A stretch of 64,000 nucleotides of DNA from Sva-07 sp963793335 (GTDB lineage: Bacteria > Actinomycetota > Acidimicrobiia > Acidimicrobiales > Ilumatobacteraceae), in NCBI GenBank assembly GCA_963793335.1, contig CAWBZS010000014.1:102602-166601 (forward strand), given 5' to 3'. Made by a program: the position numbers and the translations under genes. This document shows positions 25,986-35,319 of the stretch, in pieces (the first letter of the stretch is position 1; every line of letters begins with the position of its first letter). The notes beneath the pieces are model-generated. The model had not been told where the DNA came from. It did no database searches and saw only the letters and a list, made by a program, of their open reading frames with translations.

Positions 25986-26630
25986 TCAGATTCCGAACTC
26001 GGCGCTGTTCGCCGATGCCACTGACGAATCGTCGCCGAACACCTCGACCCGGCTGTGTGCCTGGCGGCCGTACACGAACATCACGAGCTCGCCGACCGGA
26101 CCCCGCACGGTGACCGACGGCTCGGCATCCTTGGCCACGATCGGCTCATGGTCGTCGGTGGGCTCCAAGACGATGCCGACCGGAGCGTTCTTGACCAGTC
26201 GCTTCGCCATGGTGGCCAGCACGTTGTAGAGGGTGGCGACGAGATCGGCGTCGAGTTCGCGTGGTTCCCAGTCGGGCTGGGCCCGCCGGACGTCTTCGAG
26301 GTGGACGAAGAACTCGACGGTGTTGGCGAGTTCGTCGAGCTTGCCGATTCGCGTCGGCGACCAGATCGGCGGCCCCGAACGCACGGTGTCGACGAGGTTG
26401 CCCCACTCGTCGTCGGCAACGCCGGACTGCACCTTGTCGGTGTAGCCGGCGGCCTTCGAGAAGATGATGCCGATCGCTGCGTCGGGACGGCGCTCACGAA
26501 CCACCAGGTGTGCGGCAAGGTCGCGAGTGGTCCACTCTCCGCACAGTGTCGGCTCGTCAGGGCCGAGTTCGACGAAGACGTCGCACAGTTCAGCACGTTC
26601 GCGGCGGGCGGGGATGATGTCGCTGGCCAT
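25986..26630 (-). CDS. TIGR03085-family (mycothiol-dependent-type) metal-binding protein
   Basis: The 214-residue protein matches the actinobacterial TIGR03085 family, related to DinB/maleylpyruvate isomerase-like proteins. The recognisable features are PDEPTLCGEWTTRDLAAHLVVRERRPDAA at about 24-52, containing the conserved first metal His of the DinB-like helix bundle, and NTVEFFVHLEDVRRAQPDWEPREL with further His/Asp. Members of this superfamily use mycothiol in detoxification, but no substrate is known here. ATG at 26628-26630 gives the family-typical start. Confidence 0.83.
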   Translation of the reverse strand: MASDIIPARRERAELCDVFVELGPDEPTLCGEWTTRDLAAHLVVRERRPDAAIGIIFSKAAGYTDKVQSGVADDEWGNLVDTVRSGPPIWSPTRIGKLDELANTVEFFVHLEDVRRAQPDWEPRELDADLVATLYNVLATMAKRLVKNAPVGIVLEPTDDHEPIVAKDAEPSVTVRGPVGELVMFVYGRQAHSRVEVFGDDSSVASANSAEFGI

Positions 26631-26681
26631 GTGCGCACGGTACCGGCACTGCGCGCTGACACCGAACGGTGCTGCGGATTG

Positions 26682-27548
26682 TCAGGCCGACGCGTACGTG
26701 GCGTTCAACGTCGTGCCGATCTCCGCCAGTGCGTCCGGCCGGAACGTGGGCACGATCGCATGGGTGACACCGATCGCTGCGAGCTCCTCGATGCGGGCAT
26801 CGAGCTTGGGGCCGGGAGGAGCACCGGCGCCAGCGATCATCTCGATCGCGTCGGGGTCGCGCCCGTGATCCTCCGCGGTCTGACGGACGAGGGTGATCAG
26901 TTCGCCGATCTCGGTCGCCGACGCACTTCCCGGGAAGAAGCCATCGCCGATTCGACCGGCCCGCTTGGCCGCTGCCGTGCTGTGGCCACCGACGACCACC
27001 GGGATCGTGCCATTGGCTGGTCGCGGCAGCGAAATGCAGTTCTCGAACTGGAAGAAGTCGCCGTCGAATGTCGTCTTGTCGCCGGACCACAGTGCTCGCA
27101 TGATCGCGATGTACTCGTCGAGGCGCTTGCCGCGATCGCCGAACGATGCGTTCAGCGCAGCGAACTCCTCTGCCAACCAACCGGCGCCCACGCCGAGCAT
27201 CATCCGGCCGCCCGACAGGTGATCGAGGGTGGCCAGTTCCTTGGCGGTGATCACCGGGTTGCGCTGCGGGACGATGAGAATGCCGGTGGCCAGTTTGATG
27301 CGGGTGGTCTGCGCTGCCACCCAGGTGAGCCAGATCAGTGGATCGGGTAGGTCGAATTCCTCGGCTCCACCGGCCATCTTGCCGCTCGGATCGTACGGAT
27401 ACTTCGACTCGTAGCCCGACGGCACCACCACGTGCTCGACGGTCCAGATCGCTTCGAATCCTCCGGCTTCTGCCGCGGCGCCGATCGCGGACGCGCCAGC
27501 CGCGGTGGCGCCGTGGCCGGTGTTGGCAAACATGATCCCGAATTTCAT
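26682..27548 (-). CDS. LLM-class F420-dependent oxidoreductase
   Basis: The 288-residue product has the luciferase-like monooxygenase fold of F420-dependent enzymes: MKFGIMFANTGH at the start, WTVEHVVVPSGY with the conserved His, RIKLATGILIVPQRNPVITAKELATLDHLSGGR, and GVGAGWLAEEF. It resembles the TIGR03619-type F420 subfamily seen in Actinobacteria and probably carries out a hydride transfer with reduced F420. It diverges from the enoyl-CoA hydratase gene. Confidence 0.88.
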   Translation of the reverse strand: MKFGIMFANTGHGATAAGASAIGAAAEAGGFEAIWTVEHVVVPSGYESKYPYDPSGKMAGGAEEFDLPDPLIWLTWVAAQTTRIKLATGILIVPQRNPVITAKELATLDHLSGGRMMLGVGAGWLAEEFAALNASFGDRGKRLDEYIAIMRALWSGDKTTFDGDFFQFENCISLPRPANGTIPVVVGGHSTAAAKRAGRIGDGFFPGSASATEIGELITLVRQTAEDHGRDPDAIEMIAGAGAPPGPKLDARIEELAAIGVTHAIVPTFRPDALAEIGTTLNATYASA

Positions 27549-27623
27549 GCCACGACCCTAGAGATCCCCAGTCGCCGACGACCGGTCGAAGACCGTGCGG
27601 TCCGAGGCGCGACACTGTTGGTC

Positions 27624-28400
27624 ATGACCTACGAGCACCTGATGGTCGAGATCGATGGCGATGTTGCCACCATCACCTTGAACCGGCCGGAGAAACGCAA
27701 CGCCCTTGCGCTTGACGTGATGGTGGAACTGACTGGCGCGCTGCGTGACGTGGGAGCGTCCGACGCGCTGGGTGTGGTGCTCGCAGCCAATGGCCCGGTC
27801 TTCTCCGCCGGCCACAACTTCGGTGACATGGCCGGGGCGAGCATCGACGATGCCCGCCATCTCTTCGCAGTGTGCACCGAGATGATGGACGCGGTGCAGA
27901 TGCTGCCGCAGCCGGTGGTGGCGCGCGTGCACGCGCTTGCGACCGCCGCAGGATGTCAGCTCGTCGCGACCTGTGATCTCGCGGTGGCGGCCGAGTCGTC
28001 GTCGTTCGCCATCCCCGGTGGCAAGGGTGGGTTGTTCTGCCACACGCCACTGGTCGCTGTCGCTCGCAACATCGGTCGCAAGCGCGCGCTCGAGATGGCG
28101 CTGACCGGTGACCCCATCGACGCCGCCACGGCGGCCGACTGGGGACTCGTGAACCGCGTCGTGCCCGACGACGAACTCGACGCTGCGGTCGCGGACCTGC
28201 TTCGGCGGGCCACCCGTGGGAGCGCCCTCTCCAAGGCGCTCGGCAAGCAGGTGTTCTATGCGCAGGTCGGCAGAGAACAGTCGGATGCGTACGCGGTGGC
28301 CATGGAGGCAATGGCGTCAGCGGCGATGCTCGACGACGCGCAGGAAGGCTTCAGCGCGTTCCTCGAGAAGCGTCACGCCAACTTCACCCAACGACCCTGA
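27624..28400 (+). CDS. Enoyl-CoA hydratase/isomerase-family protein
   Basis: The 258-residue crotonase-fold protein has the typical ITLNRPEKRNALAL start, the first oxyanion-hole region GPVFSAGHNFGDM (about 55-68), and the second at AGCQLVATCDLAVAAESSSFAIPGGKGG. At the position of the first catalytic Glu of true hydratases it has Ala/Thr (ALATAAGC), and the second Glu region reads GLFCHTPL, so it more closely resembles ECHDC3-like proteins lacking canonical hydratase residues. The reaction is therefore uncertain. The ATG at 27624 is the first in a good context. Confidence 0.85.
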   Translation: MTYEHLMVEIDGDVATITLNRPEKRNALALDVMVELTGALRDVGASDALGVVLAANGPVFSAGHNFGDMAGASIDDARHLFAVCTEMMDAVQMLPQPVVARVHALATAAGCQLVATCDLAVAAESSSFAIPGGKGGLFCHTPLVAVARNIGRKRALEMALTGDPIDAATAADWGLVNRVVPDDELDAAVADLLRRATRGSALSKALGKQVFYAQVGREQSDAYAVAMEAMASAAMLDDAQEGFSAFLEKRHANFTQRP

Positions 28401-28413
28401 CTCGTTGCGTCGA

Positions 28414-29214
28414 TCAGGCCGCCACCGCAACAGCGGCGCGGACATGGTCGATCGCACGGTCTCGATGGTTGCGGATGGTGCGCGGTGTGACGCTGCGTTC
28501 GCGGGCCACCACGCCGGGTGACCCGGCCCGCACCAGATGGCGAAGCAGGTCGAGATCGTGGGTCGGCACCCCGGCCCTCGCCGACTCGCGCAGGACCGCC
28601 ACGAACTCGTCGAGCGGCGTGTCCGGGTCGTCGCGATGGGGCGTCGACACGAACACGCTCGGCGCTCGCACCTCCTCACGCGCCGAGAGTCGACGCATCG
28701 GCCGCCGGAATGCCTGGAACACGGTGTCGGACAGCAACGATGCTGCCACGTGCCGTGGTCGTTGCTCGGTGTCGTACGAGCGGATGGCGATCCATGCCAT
28801 CGGCACCGCGATCTCCAGCGGGTCGGTCCGATCACGGAACGATCGATAGCGGCGGGATCGGTCGATCAACCCGGGCAGCAGGTGCTGGAGCACCACCCGC
28901 CCGGCCAGGTCGTCGGCCTTGGCGATGGCCACCAGCGCAATCAGCACGTCGTTGTCGGTGCGTCGTCCGTGTGACCGGCGCTGCGTCGCCGCGATCAGTT
29001 GATCGAGGTCTTCGAGCTGTTCGAGCGCCGACGCCAGCGGGTGACCGGATGTGACGGCCTGCGACCAGGATCGTGCCGTTCTCAGGGCTCGGCGGGAGGT
29101 CCGAAGGCGGGCCCACTCGGCGTCGAGCGACCCGAGCAAGCCGGATCGAAGACCCGCAGTGAACGGTCTGGCCGACCGAGTGGGCGATGCGGGCGGAGCA
29201 GTGGTCGATGTCAT
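28414..29214 (-). CDS. Sigma-like/HTH-ending protein of unknown function
   Basis: The ~266-residue product is helical and Arg-rich, with no membrane segment. Its middle (LIALVAIAKADDLAGRVVLQHLLPGLIDRSRRY) recalls the N-terminal region-2 part of sigma-70-like proteins of actinobacteria, and its C-terminal ~50 residues (LDLLRHLVRAGSPGVVARERSVTPRTIRNHRDRAIDHVR) form a clear helix-turn-helix of the region-4/LuxR kind. I think it is a sigma-related or DNA-binding regulator. The exact start is uncertain: ATG 29214 is taken, with ATG/GTG codons up to 29235 possible. Confidence 0.6.
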   Translation of the reverse strand: MTSTTAPPASPTRSARPFTAGLRSGLLGSLDAEWARLRTSRRALRTARSWSQAVTSGHPLASALEQLEDLDQLIAATQRRSHGRRTDNDVLIALVAIAKADDLAGRVVLQHLLPGLIDRSRRYRSFRDRTDPLEIAVPMAWIAIRSYDTEQRPRHVAASLLSDTVFQAFRRPMRRLSAREEVRAPSVFVSTPHRDDPDTPLDEFVAVLRESARAGVPTHDLDLLRHLVRAGSPGVVARERSVTPRTIRNHRDRAIDHVRAAVAVAA

Positions 29215-29441
29215 GGCGAGCATGGTGCGTGACACCCCTCACCGGAGGACTCACCGCTGGAGCCATCGGTGGGCCCATTCTGCGACTGCGCCAGCTCACC
29301 GCGTGCCGTTCGAGGTGGTACGGCGACTCACAGCACCAGCTCAGGGGCAGTTTTCTGCCGGAAGTGTGCAGGGAGGAGCAGTCCCGAAAATTGTGCGCAC
29401 TGTGTGCCCAACTCGGTGGCCGCGCCGCCCACTGTCCCGTT

Positions 29442-32225
29442 GTGAACGCACGATCCCTGCCCCCGTTTGCCGCAACCGCACCCGATGGAACCCGCATCGT
29501 GGTGCGCCCGCATTCGCTCACCGACTCGGTTGCCGAATTGGCGCGAGCACTCGACGTCTCGCCCTCGGCGGCGCTGTCGATCGACGGTCGCGTCGTCGAA
29601 CGACACCAGCGGCTCACCGAGACCGAGCTGTGCGTTGGCTCGTCGATTGCGGTGGGCCCGGAGAAGCCGACGATCGAGCCGGTCGGCGGGGAGATCGACA
29701 CCACCAAGATCGCTGCCGGTGCTGGTCTTGCCGTGGCGGTTGCGAGCGGACCGGCGTGCGTGCCTTGGAGACGATTGGTTGCTGGTCGGTACACCGTGGG
29801 GCGGGCGGCGTCGGCCGATCTGCGCATCGAGGACCCGGCTGTGGAACTTCACCACGGTGTGCTCGAGGTGGATGACGAGGCGGGGGTGCGGTTCACCCAA
29901 CTCACCGGTCGGGTTCCAGCCACGATCGGTGGCGTGCCGTGCTCGGAAGCCCACCGTGTGGGCCCCGACTGCTCGATCCGCCTGGGTGCGAGCGAAGTGA
30001 TCATCCGGACGCGGAGCGACGCCGACCTCGATGGCCGGCCTGCGGTCGTCGGCAGCGTCGTGCGGTCGGAGATGGACCCATGGCGTCGGGTCGTGCGTCG
30101 GGCACCGACAGTCGTCACCCCCGAACCGGTCGAGTCGATCGAGGTGCCCGGGCCAGCTGTCGACCACCGGGCACCCTCGCTGACATCGCTCGTCGGTGCT
30201 GCGGTCGCCGTGGCCGGCGCCGGGCTGCTTGCTGCCGTGCTCGGACAGGCGATGTTCGCGATGTTCGCCGCCATCGGCGCCATCGCATCGTTGGCAACGT
30301 GGGTGGTCGGAGCAGCGTCGGCGAGGCGCAAGCGTCGGCGAGCGTGCGCTGACCACGCCGAGGAGCTGGAGGCCTTCGGCGCAGCGCTGCGCGCCCGGCA
30401 GCATGATGCGGTTCGCCGGCACTGTGCAACGCATCGCAGCGTGATCGATGCGCTCGAGATCGCGTCTCGTGGTGGTGGCGAACTGTGGTCGAGACGCACG
30501 GGCGTCGACGATCCGCTGCGAGCCACCGTCGGTCGCGGGACGTGCGGTTGGAATCCGCCGATCGACGCCGACCGTCGACGGTCACTCGACCCGGAGCTGC
30601 TCGTCACAGTCGCCGACGGCGAGCGTCTGGTCGATGTTCCCGTGCCGGTGGAGTTGGAGCGACGCTCGGTGCTCGCGCTGCATGGTCCGACGTCGGTCGG
30701 GGACGCACTCTGTCGGTCGATCGTGGTGCAGCTCGCCACCACCTACGGTCCGTCCGACTGGCAGGTGCTCGTGGTGTCGAACCGCCCTGCGGACTGGCGT
30801 TGGGTCGGATGGCTGCCGCACGCCAGCGGCCACGCTGCAGCGATCGTGGATGCACGCAACAGTGGTGAGCTCGCCGTGGCGCTCGATCGTTCGGTGGACA
30901 ACACCACACGTGACGCTTCGGGCGTTCACGACAGCATCGACGGTCTGCCCCGTGGGGCGTCAGCGGGAGCCGGACGTCAGTTGGTGGTGGTGCTCGACGC
31001 TCCCGAGCTGCTGACGACGCGGACGGGTCCGCTCCGGCGCCGTCTCGATCAGGGAGATGCATCGTGCATCGTCGTGGTCGCACCGGAGGCGTCGGTGCCG
31101 GCGATGGCCACCCGCGTGTTCGACGTCGGCGAAACGGCACGGGGGCATTGGGCCGACACGAGCGAACGGTCGACCTGGGACGTCGGCGCCACCCACATCC
31201 GTATCGCCGGGATCTCGTTGGCCACCGCCGACGTGACCGCACGTCGACTCGCCCCGCTCCTCGACCCGGAGGATCACGACGACGGAGGTGGGGTGCCCAC
31301 CCGGGTCTCGCTGGCCGAGCTGGAGCCCATCGGGGCGGGCACGTCGGCCTCGATCGCGCGTCGCTGGCGCACCGGGGGCCGGGATCCTGCTCCGTTGGCG
31401 CAGCTCGGGATGTCTGCCGACGGCGTGGTCGATGTGGACCTCGTGCGCGACGGTCCGCACGGATTGATCGCCGGCACCACTGGGGCTGGCAAGAGCGAGT
31501 TGCTTCGGACGATGGTGGTGTCGCTCGCAGCGCAGGTCAGCCCGGACCATCTCACGTTGGTGCTCGTGGACTTCAAAGGGGGCTCCACCTTCGATGCGTG
31601 CGCCCGACTGCCGCACACCGTGGGTGTCGTGACCGACCTCGACGGCGGCCTGGCCGAGCGCGTGCTCGTGAGTCTGGACGCCGAGGTACGGCGACGCGAA
31701 CACCTGTTGCGCTCCGCCGGCGCCGGCGATCTGGTGGGATATCGCCGCGCCTCGGCCACCCCGCTGGCTCGGCTCGTGGTCGTGATCGACGAGTTCGCCT
31801 CGTTGGCCAAGGAGCTTCCCGACTTCCTCCATGCGCTCGTCGGCGTGGCACAGCGTGGACGGAGCCTCGGCGTCCATCTCATCCTGGCGACCCAGCGCCC
31901 GGCTGGCGTCGTCACCGACGACATCCGGGCGAACACCAACCTGAGGATCGCGCTGCGGCTCCAGGATCGCAGCGATGCCAACGACGTCGTCGGTGACGCC
32001 ACGCCCGCGGCGTTCCCGGTGGCGGTGCCGGGTCGGGCGGCACTCCGTCTTGGCCCCGGCGACCTCGTCACGTTTCAGACCGCCGACAGTTCGTCGCCGA
32101 CGCCCACGAAATCCTCACGGCTCTCGATCGAGTGGTGCCGCGATGAGATGTCCAGCTCGGTGTCGGGTCGGAGTCGGATCGTGGCTCCGATGAGCCGAGC
32201 AAACCGAGCTCGTTGGAGCGCCTGA
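29442..32225 (+). CDS. FHA-domain FtsK/SpoIIIE ATPase (EccC/EssC-like, type VII secretion-type)
   Basis: The 927-residue protein has an N-terminal ubiquitin-like/FHA-rich region (FHA about 105-185, YTVGRAASADLRIEDPAVELHHG), two adjacent transmembrane helices (about 247-290) and an FtsK/SpoIIIE ATPase domain with Walker A GTTGAGKSE (near 677-686), FKGGSTFD, Walker B LVVVIDEFASLAKE (near 780) and LILATQRPAG. FHA domains are found on EssC of firmicute type VII systems, while mycobacterial EccC lacks them, so this is an unusual mix. GTG 29442 was preferred; an upstream extension is open but unlike protein. The stop overlaps the next gene, which supplies further ATPase-like domains. Confidence 0.82.
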   Translation: MNARSLPPFAATAPDGTRIVVRPHSLTDSVAELARALDVSPSAALSIDGRVVERHQRLTETELCVGSSIAVGPEKPTIEPVGGEIDTTKIAAGAGLAVAVASGPACVPWRRLVAGRYTVGRAASADLRIEDPAVELHHGVLEVDDEAGVRFTQLTGRVPATIGGVPCSEAHRVGPDCSIRLGASEVIIRTRSDADLDGRPAVVGSVVRSEMDPWRRVVRRAPTVVTPEPVESIEVPGPAVDHRAPSLTSLVGAAVAVAGAGLLAAVLGQAMFAMFAAIGAIASLATWVVGAASARRKRRRACADHAEELEAFGAALRARQHDAVRRHCATHRSVIDALEIASRGGGELWSRRTGVDDPLRATVGRGTCGWNPPIDADRRRSLDPELLVTVADGERLVDVPVPVELERRSVLALHGPTSVGDALCRSIVVQLATTYGPSDWQVLVVSNRPADWRWVGWLPHASGHAAAIVDARNSGELAVALDRSVDNTTRDASGVHDSIDGLPRGASAGAGRQLVVVLDAPELLTTRTGPLRRRLDQGDASCIVVVAPEASVPAMATRVFDVGETARGHWADTSERSTWDVGATHIRIAGISLATADVTARRLAPLLDPEDHDDGGGVPTRVSLAELEPIGAGTSASIARRWRTGGRDPAPLAQLGMSADGVVDVDLVRDGPHGLIAGTTGAGKSELLRTMVVSLAAQVSPDHLTLVLVDFKGGSTFDACARLPHTVGVVTDLDGGLAERVLVSLDAEVRRREHLLRSAGAGDLVGYRRASATPLARLVVVIDEFASLAKELPDFLHALVGVAQRGRSLGVHLILATQRPAGVVTDDIRANTNLRIALRLQDRSDANDVVGDATPAAFPVAVPGRAALRLGPGDLVTFQTADSSSPTPTKSSRLSIEWCRDEMSSSVSGRSRIVAPMSRANRARWSA

Positions 32226-33844
32226 CCGATGCGATCTGTGATGCCGCTGTCATGATCGGGGTCGACGCCCCGCACCGCCCGTGGCTCGACGAGTTGCCTG
32301 CGCTTCTGACGCGGCAGCAGCTTGCACGTTGGCTCGATGCCGCGAGCGACGCCGAGACACCGCACCGGGTGGATGGGGCGGAGGCGCGGAGCGAAGCGGC
32401 GATCGGTCTCGTCGACGATCCGGCGCACCAGCGCCGCCTGCCGCTCGTCTGGCGACCCGGCGACGGCAACGTGCTCCTGGTCGGCGCCGTCGGGTCCGGA
32501 ACGACGACTGCGGTGGTTGCGCTCGCACGGTCGTTGCTGCGCGTCGCGGAGCCAACCGACCTGCACCTGTACGTCATCGACGCCCGAGGCGACGATGTTT
32601 GGAACCACGTCGATCGGCACCCGCACTGCGGTGGCGTGATCCGGATCGGTGAACTCGAGCGGCTCAACCGGGTGCTTCTGCGCCTGGCCGACGAGATGGA
32701 TCGCCGCACGGCCGCAGCCACCACCGCATCCAGCGAACGCGTCCCGCAGGTCGTGGTGGTGATCGACGGTCTCGCCGCCGTGCGCGACGTGTTGGATGCA
32801 GTCTCGATGACCGACGCGTCGACGCGCCTCGATCGGCTCCTTCGCGATGGGCCGGCGCTCGGGCTCTCGAGCTGGATCACCACCGACGGATCATCGACGA
32901 ACGCGTTGTGCATCCCGAGATCGGCAACGTGGGTGTTTCGACTCGACGACGTGGGAGTGGCACGTTCGATCGGGCTTCGTGACGTCCCCATGGTCTCGGT
33001 GCCCGGCCGATTACGAGTCGTGGAGACCGGCCTGGAGGCGCAGGTGGTGTTCGATGCGGAGCCCGTCACCGACGTGGGGGATGGGGACATCGGCACTGGC
33101 GGCCCACCGCGAATCGCAGTGCTTCCCGACGTCGTCGATGCCGCGGCGCTCGATGCCGCCACGACCACCACGACCACCACCAACAACACCAGCACCAGCA
33201 CCAGCAACCCGACGGCCCCGTCGAGCTGCCCTGACGTGCGGGCGCCGGCTGCGATCGACATGACGCAGCCACTTCGACTCGTCGTGGGGCTCGACGCTGG
33301 CGATCTCGAGCCGGCGGTGCTGTGCGTTCCGGCCGGCGACCACGTGTTCGTCGGCGGTGGGGCCCGCACCGGGCGAAGCACGGCGCTGCGTCAGATCGGG
33401 TCCAGTTGGCGGTGGCTCCACCCGGACGGTGTCGTGGTGTACGTCGATCGACAGCACCCACTGGACGAGGAGTTGGTGGTGGCGCCCGATGCTCCGCGCG
33501 AGGTGGAGGCCGTGACACCGCGATTGGTGCTGGTCGACGACGCCGACCGCGTGGACGACACCGGCGGGCATCTGGCTGCGTTGATCGCCAGTCGGGCGCC
33601 GGGGGTCACGGTGGCGGTGGCGGCTCGGCTCGAGGCGGTGCGCGTCGCGTACGGCCATTGGACGCGGGAGGTCGCCCGGAGCCGCTGCGGATTGATCATG
33701 ACCTCGGCCGGAGACGTCGACGGTGAGCTCCTCGGGGCGACGCTGCCGCGCCGTTCGATGATCTCACCGCGCCCCGGTCTGGCTTGGGCCATCGATCAGC
33801 GCGGCCACCGGCTGGTGCAGGTGGCTGCCAGAATGCCGTCATGA
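32213..33844 (+). CDS. EccCb-like protein with two degenerate FtsK-type ATPase domains
   Basis: The 543-residue protein begins with a TTG (or ATG 32252) overlapping the previous gene. It has two P-loop-like modules: the first around LLVGAVGSGTTT and VVVVIDGLAAV (about residues 85-190), the second around VFVGGGARTGRST and LVLVDDADRVDD (about 370-460). In both, the invariant Walker A Lys is replaced (Thr and Arg), so ATP hydrolysis is doubtful. This mirrors EccCb, whose ATPase2 and ATPase3 domains are regulatory. A Thr/Asn/Ser low-complexity linker (about 315-340) encoded by ACC repeats separates the modules. It directly overlaps the N-carbamoylase gene. Confidence 0.75.
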   Translation: MERLTDAICDAAVMIGVDAPHRPWLDELPALLTRQQLARWLDAASDAETPHRVDGAEARSEAAIGLVDDPAHQRRLPLVWRPGDGNVLLVGAVGSGTTTAVVALARSLLRVAEPTDLHLYVIDARGDDVWNHVDRHPHCGGVIRIGELERLNRVLLRLADEMDRRTAAATTASSERVPQVVVVIDGLAAVRDVLDAVSMTDASTRLDRLLRDGPALGLSSWITTDGSSTNALCIPRSATWVFRLDDVGVARSIGLRDVPMVSVPGRLRVVETGLEAQVVFDAEPVTDVGDGDIGTGGPPRIAVLPDVVDAAALDAATTTTTTTNNTSTSTSNPTAPSSCPDVRAPAAIDMTQPLRLVVGLDAGDLEPAVLCVPAGDHVFVGGGARTGRSTALRQIGSSWRWLHPDGVVVYVDRQHPLDEELVVAPDAPREVEAVTPRLVLVDDADRVDDTGGHLAALIASRAPGVTVAVAARLEAVRVAYGHWTREVARSRCGLIMTSAGDVDGELLGATLPRRSMISPRPGLAWAIDQRGHRLVQVAARMPS

Positions 33845-34758
33845 CCCGCATCGTCACCGTCGCTGGGGCCCAGCTCGGGCCGGTGCAACTGACCGACACC
33901 CGAGCCGACGTCGTCGAACGGCTGATCGTGCTGCTCCAGGACGCGGCCAGCCAGGGTGCCGACCTCGTGGTGTTCCCCGAATTGGCGCTCACGACGTTCT
34001 TTCCCCGCTGGTTCGTCGACGACATCGCCTCCGCCGATCACTTCTACGAACGGTCGATGCCCAACGACGCAACCCGGCCGTTGTTCGACGAGGCCCGTCG
34101 GCTCCAGATCGGTTTCAGCCTGGGGTACGCCCTGCTCGAGGACGATTCGGGAGGCACCGCACGTCGCTGGAACGTGCAGACCCTCGTCGAACGCGATGGT
34201 CGCATTGTGGCCACGTTCAAGAAGGTGCACATTCCAGGCCACGCAGGCAACGAGCCCGATCGTCCGTTCCAGCACCTCGAGCGGTACTACTTCGAGCCGT
34301 CGCCGGACGGGTTCGGTGTGTGGGATGCGTTCGGTGGGCGCGTCGGCATGATGATCTGCAACGACCGGCGGTGGCCGGAGTCGTACCGACTGATGGGGCT
34401 GCAGGAAGTGGAGCTGATCCTGTGCGGCTACAACACACCGCTGCACTACGCACCCGACCCCTCGCAGGACCCGCTGCAGGGGTTCCACAACGGGCTCGTC
34501 ATGTCGTCGGGGGCCTACCAGAACGGCACGTTCGTGGTCGGCGTTGCCAAGGGCGGCGTCGAGGAGGGCGTCGACTCTCTGGCCGAGTCCTCGATCTTCG
34601 CGCCGTCGGGTGAGCTGCTGGCGAAGGCTCGAACGAACGATGACGAGGTGATCGTGGCCGAGTGCGACCTCGACTGGTGCAAGCAGTACACCGAGACGTT
34701 GTTCGACTTCGACAAGTACCGCCGCCCCGAGCTCTACGGTCCGCTCGCGGCCACCTGA
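33841..34758 (+). CDS. Nitrilase-superfamily amidohydrolase (N-carbamoyl-D-amino acid hydrolase-like)
   Basis: The 305-residue protein carries the nitrilase Glu-Lys-Cys triad: Glu in VVFPELALTTFF (near 43), Lys in TFKKVHIPG (near 126) and Cys in MMICNDRRWPESYR (near 172). The sequence AGQLGP/ITDTRADVVERLI and the Asn-Asp-Arg-Arg-Trp-Pro block are close to N-carbamoyl-D-amino acid amidohydrolases, which release a D-amino acid, CO2 and ammonia. Start ATG overlaps the stop of the EccCb-like gene by 4 nt, though the functional link is unclear. Confidence 0.87.
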   Translation: MTRIVTVAGAQLGPVQLTDTRADVVERLIVLLQDAASQGADLVVFPELALTTFFPRWFVDDIASADHFYERSMPNDATRPLFDEARRLQIGFSLGYALLEDDSGGTARRWNVQTLVERDGRIVATFKKVHIPGHAGNEPDRPFQHLERYYFEPSPDGFGVWDAFGGRVGMMICNDRRWPESYRLMGLQEVELILCGYNTPLHYAPDPSQDPLQGFHNGLVMSSGAYQNGTFVVGVAKGGVEEGVDSLAESSIFAPSGELLAKARTNDDEVIVAECDLDWCKQYTETLFDFDKYRRPELYGPLAAT

Positions 34759-34821
34759 CCGCTGGTGCGGGCGGTGCGCCCACGTCGTGCCCGCAGGCTT
34801 CCGGACGTCTACGCTTGCGAC

Positions 34822-35235
34822 GTGACCCTCGCACTGGACGACGCCATCGAGCGGGTGCGTGAGGGCGGCGGGAGGATCACCAAAGCACGACGGATGTTGC
34901 TCGACGACCTGTTCCACGCTGAGATGCGCGTGACTGCGGACGAACTCGCCGAACGCCACGACGACATCGATCTCGCCACGGTGTACCGGTCGCTGTCGCA
35001 CTTCGAATCGGTCGGTGTGGTCGAACACGTGCACCTCGGTCATGGTCCAGCCGCCTACCGGTGGGCCGGCATGCGCACGGTCGCTGCGGTGTGTGATGGC
35101 TGCGGAGCCGTCACCGACATCCCATCGAGCGAACTCGACGACCTCGATGACCGCCTCGCTCAGCGCTACGGACTACGGCTCTCCCTCGGTCACTTCGCGC
35201 TCGCGGTTCGCTGTGACCGCTGCCGCTCGGCCTGA
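34822..35235 (+). CDS. Fur-family metal-responsive transcriptional regulator
   Basis: The 137-residue protein has the Fur layout: winged helix (about 1-75; RITKARRMLLDDLF, DLATVYRSLSHFESVGVV) and a C-terminal dimer/metal domain with the two zinc Cys-x2-Cys pairs (CDGCGAV and CDRCRSA). The metal cannot be told, though ferric or zinc uptake regulation is usual. GTG 34822 begins the typical N-terminus. Confidence 0.88.
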   Translation: MTLALDDAIERVREGGGRITKARRMLLDDLFHAEMRVTADELAERHDDIDLATVYRSLSHFESVGVVEHVHLGHGPAAYRWAGMRTVAAVCDGCGAVTDIPSSELDDLDDRLAQRYGLRLSLGHFALAVRCDRCRSA

Positions 35236-35302
35236 CCTGCTCGACGGCGCAACAGGTTGTCATGCGGCGTTCATCGGCCGGGCTTTCGGTTGCCCCTGTG
35301 CT

Positions 35303-35317
35303 TTGACAAACTGTCAA
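35303..35317. promoter_or_regulatory. Palindromic operator-like site next to the xanthine-dehydrogenase start
   Basis: TTGACA, three bases, then TGTCAA forms a perfect 6-bp-arm palindrome ending three bases before the GTG at 35320. TTGACA also equals a -35 box, but no -10 box fits before the start, so the site is more likely an operator than a promoter -35. The regulator is unknown. Confidence 0.5.
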
Positions 35318-35319
35318 GC

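Noticed and set aside
26055..27350. 431-residue plus-strand frame over the F420 and TIGR03085 genes
   Set aside because: Antisense shadow of two recognisable genes.
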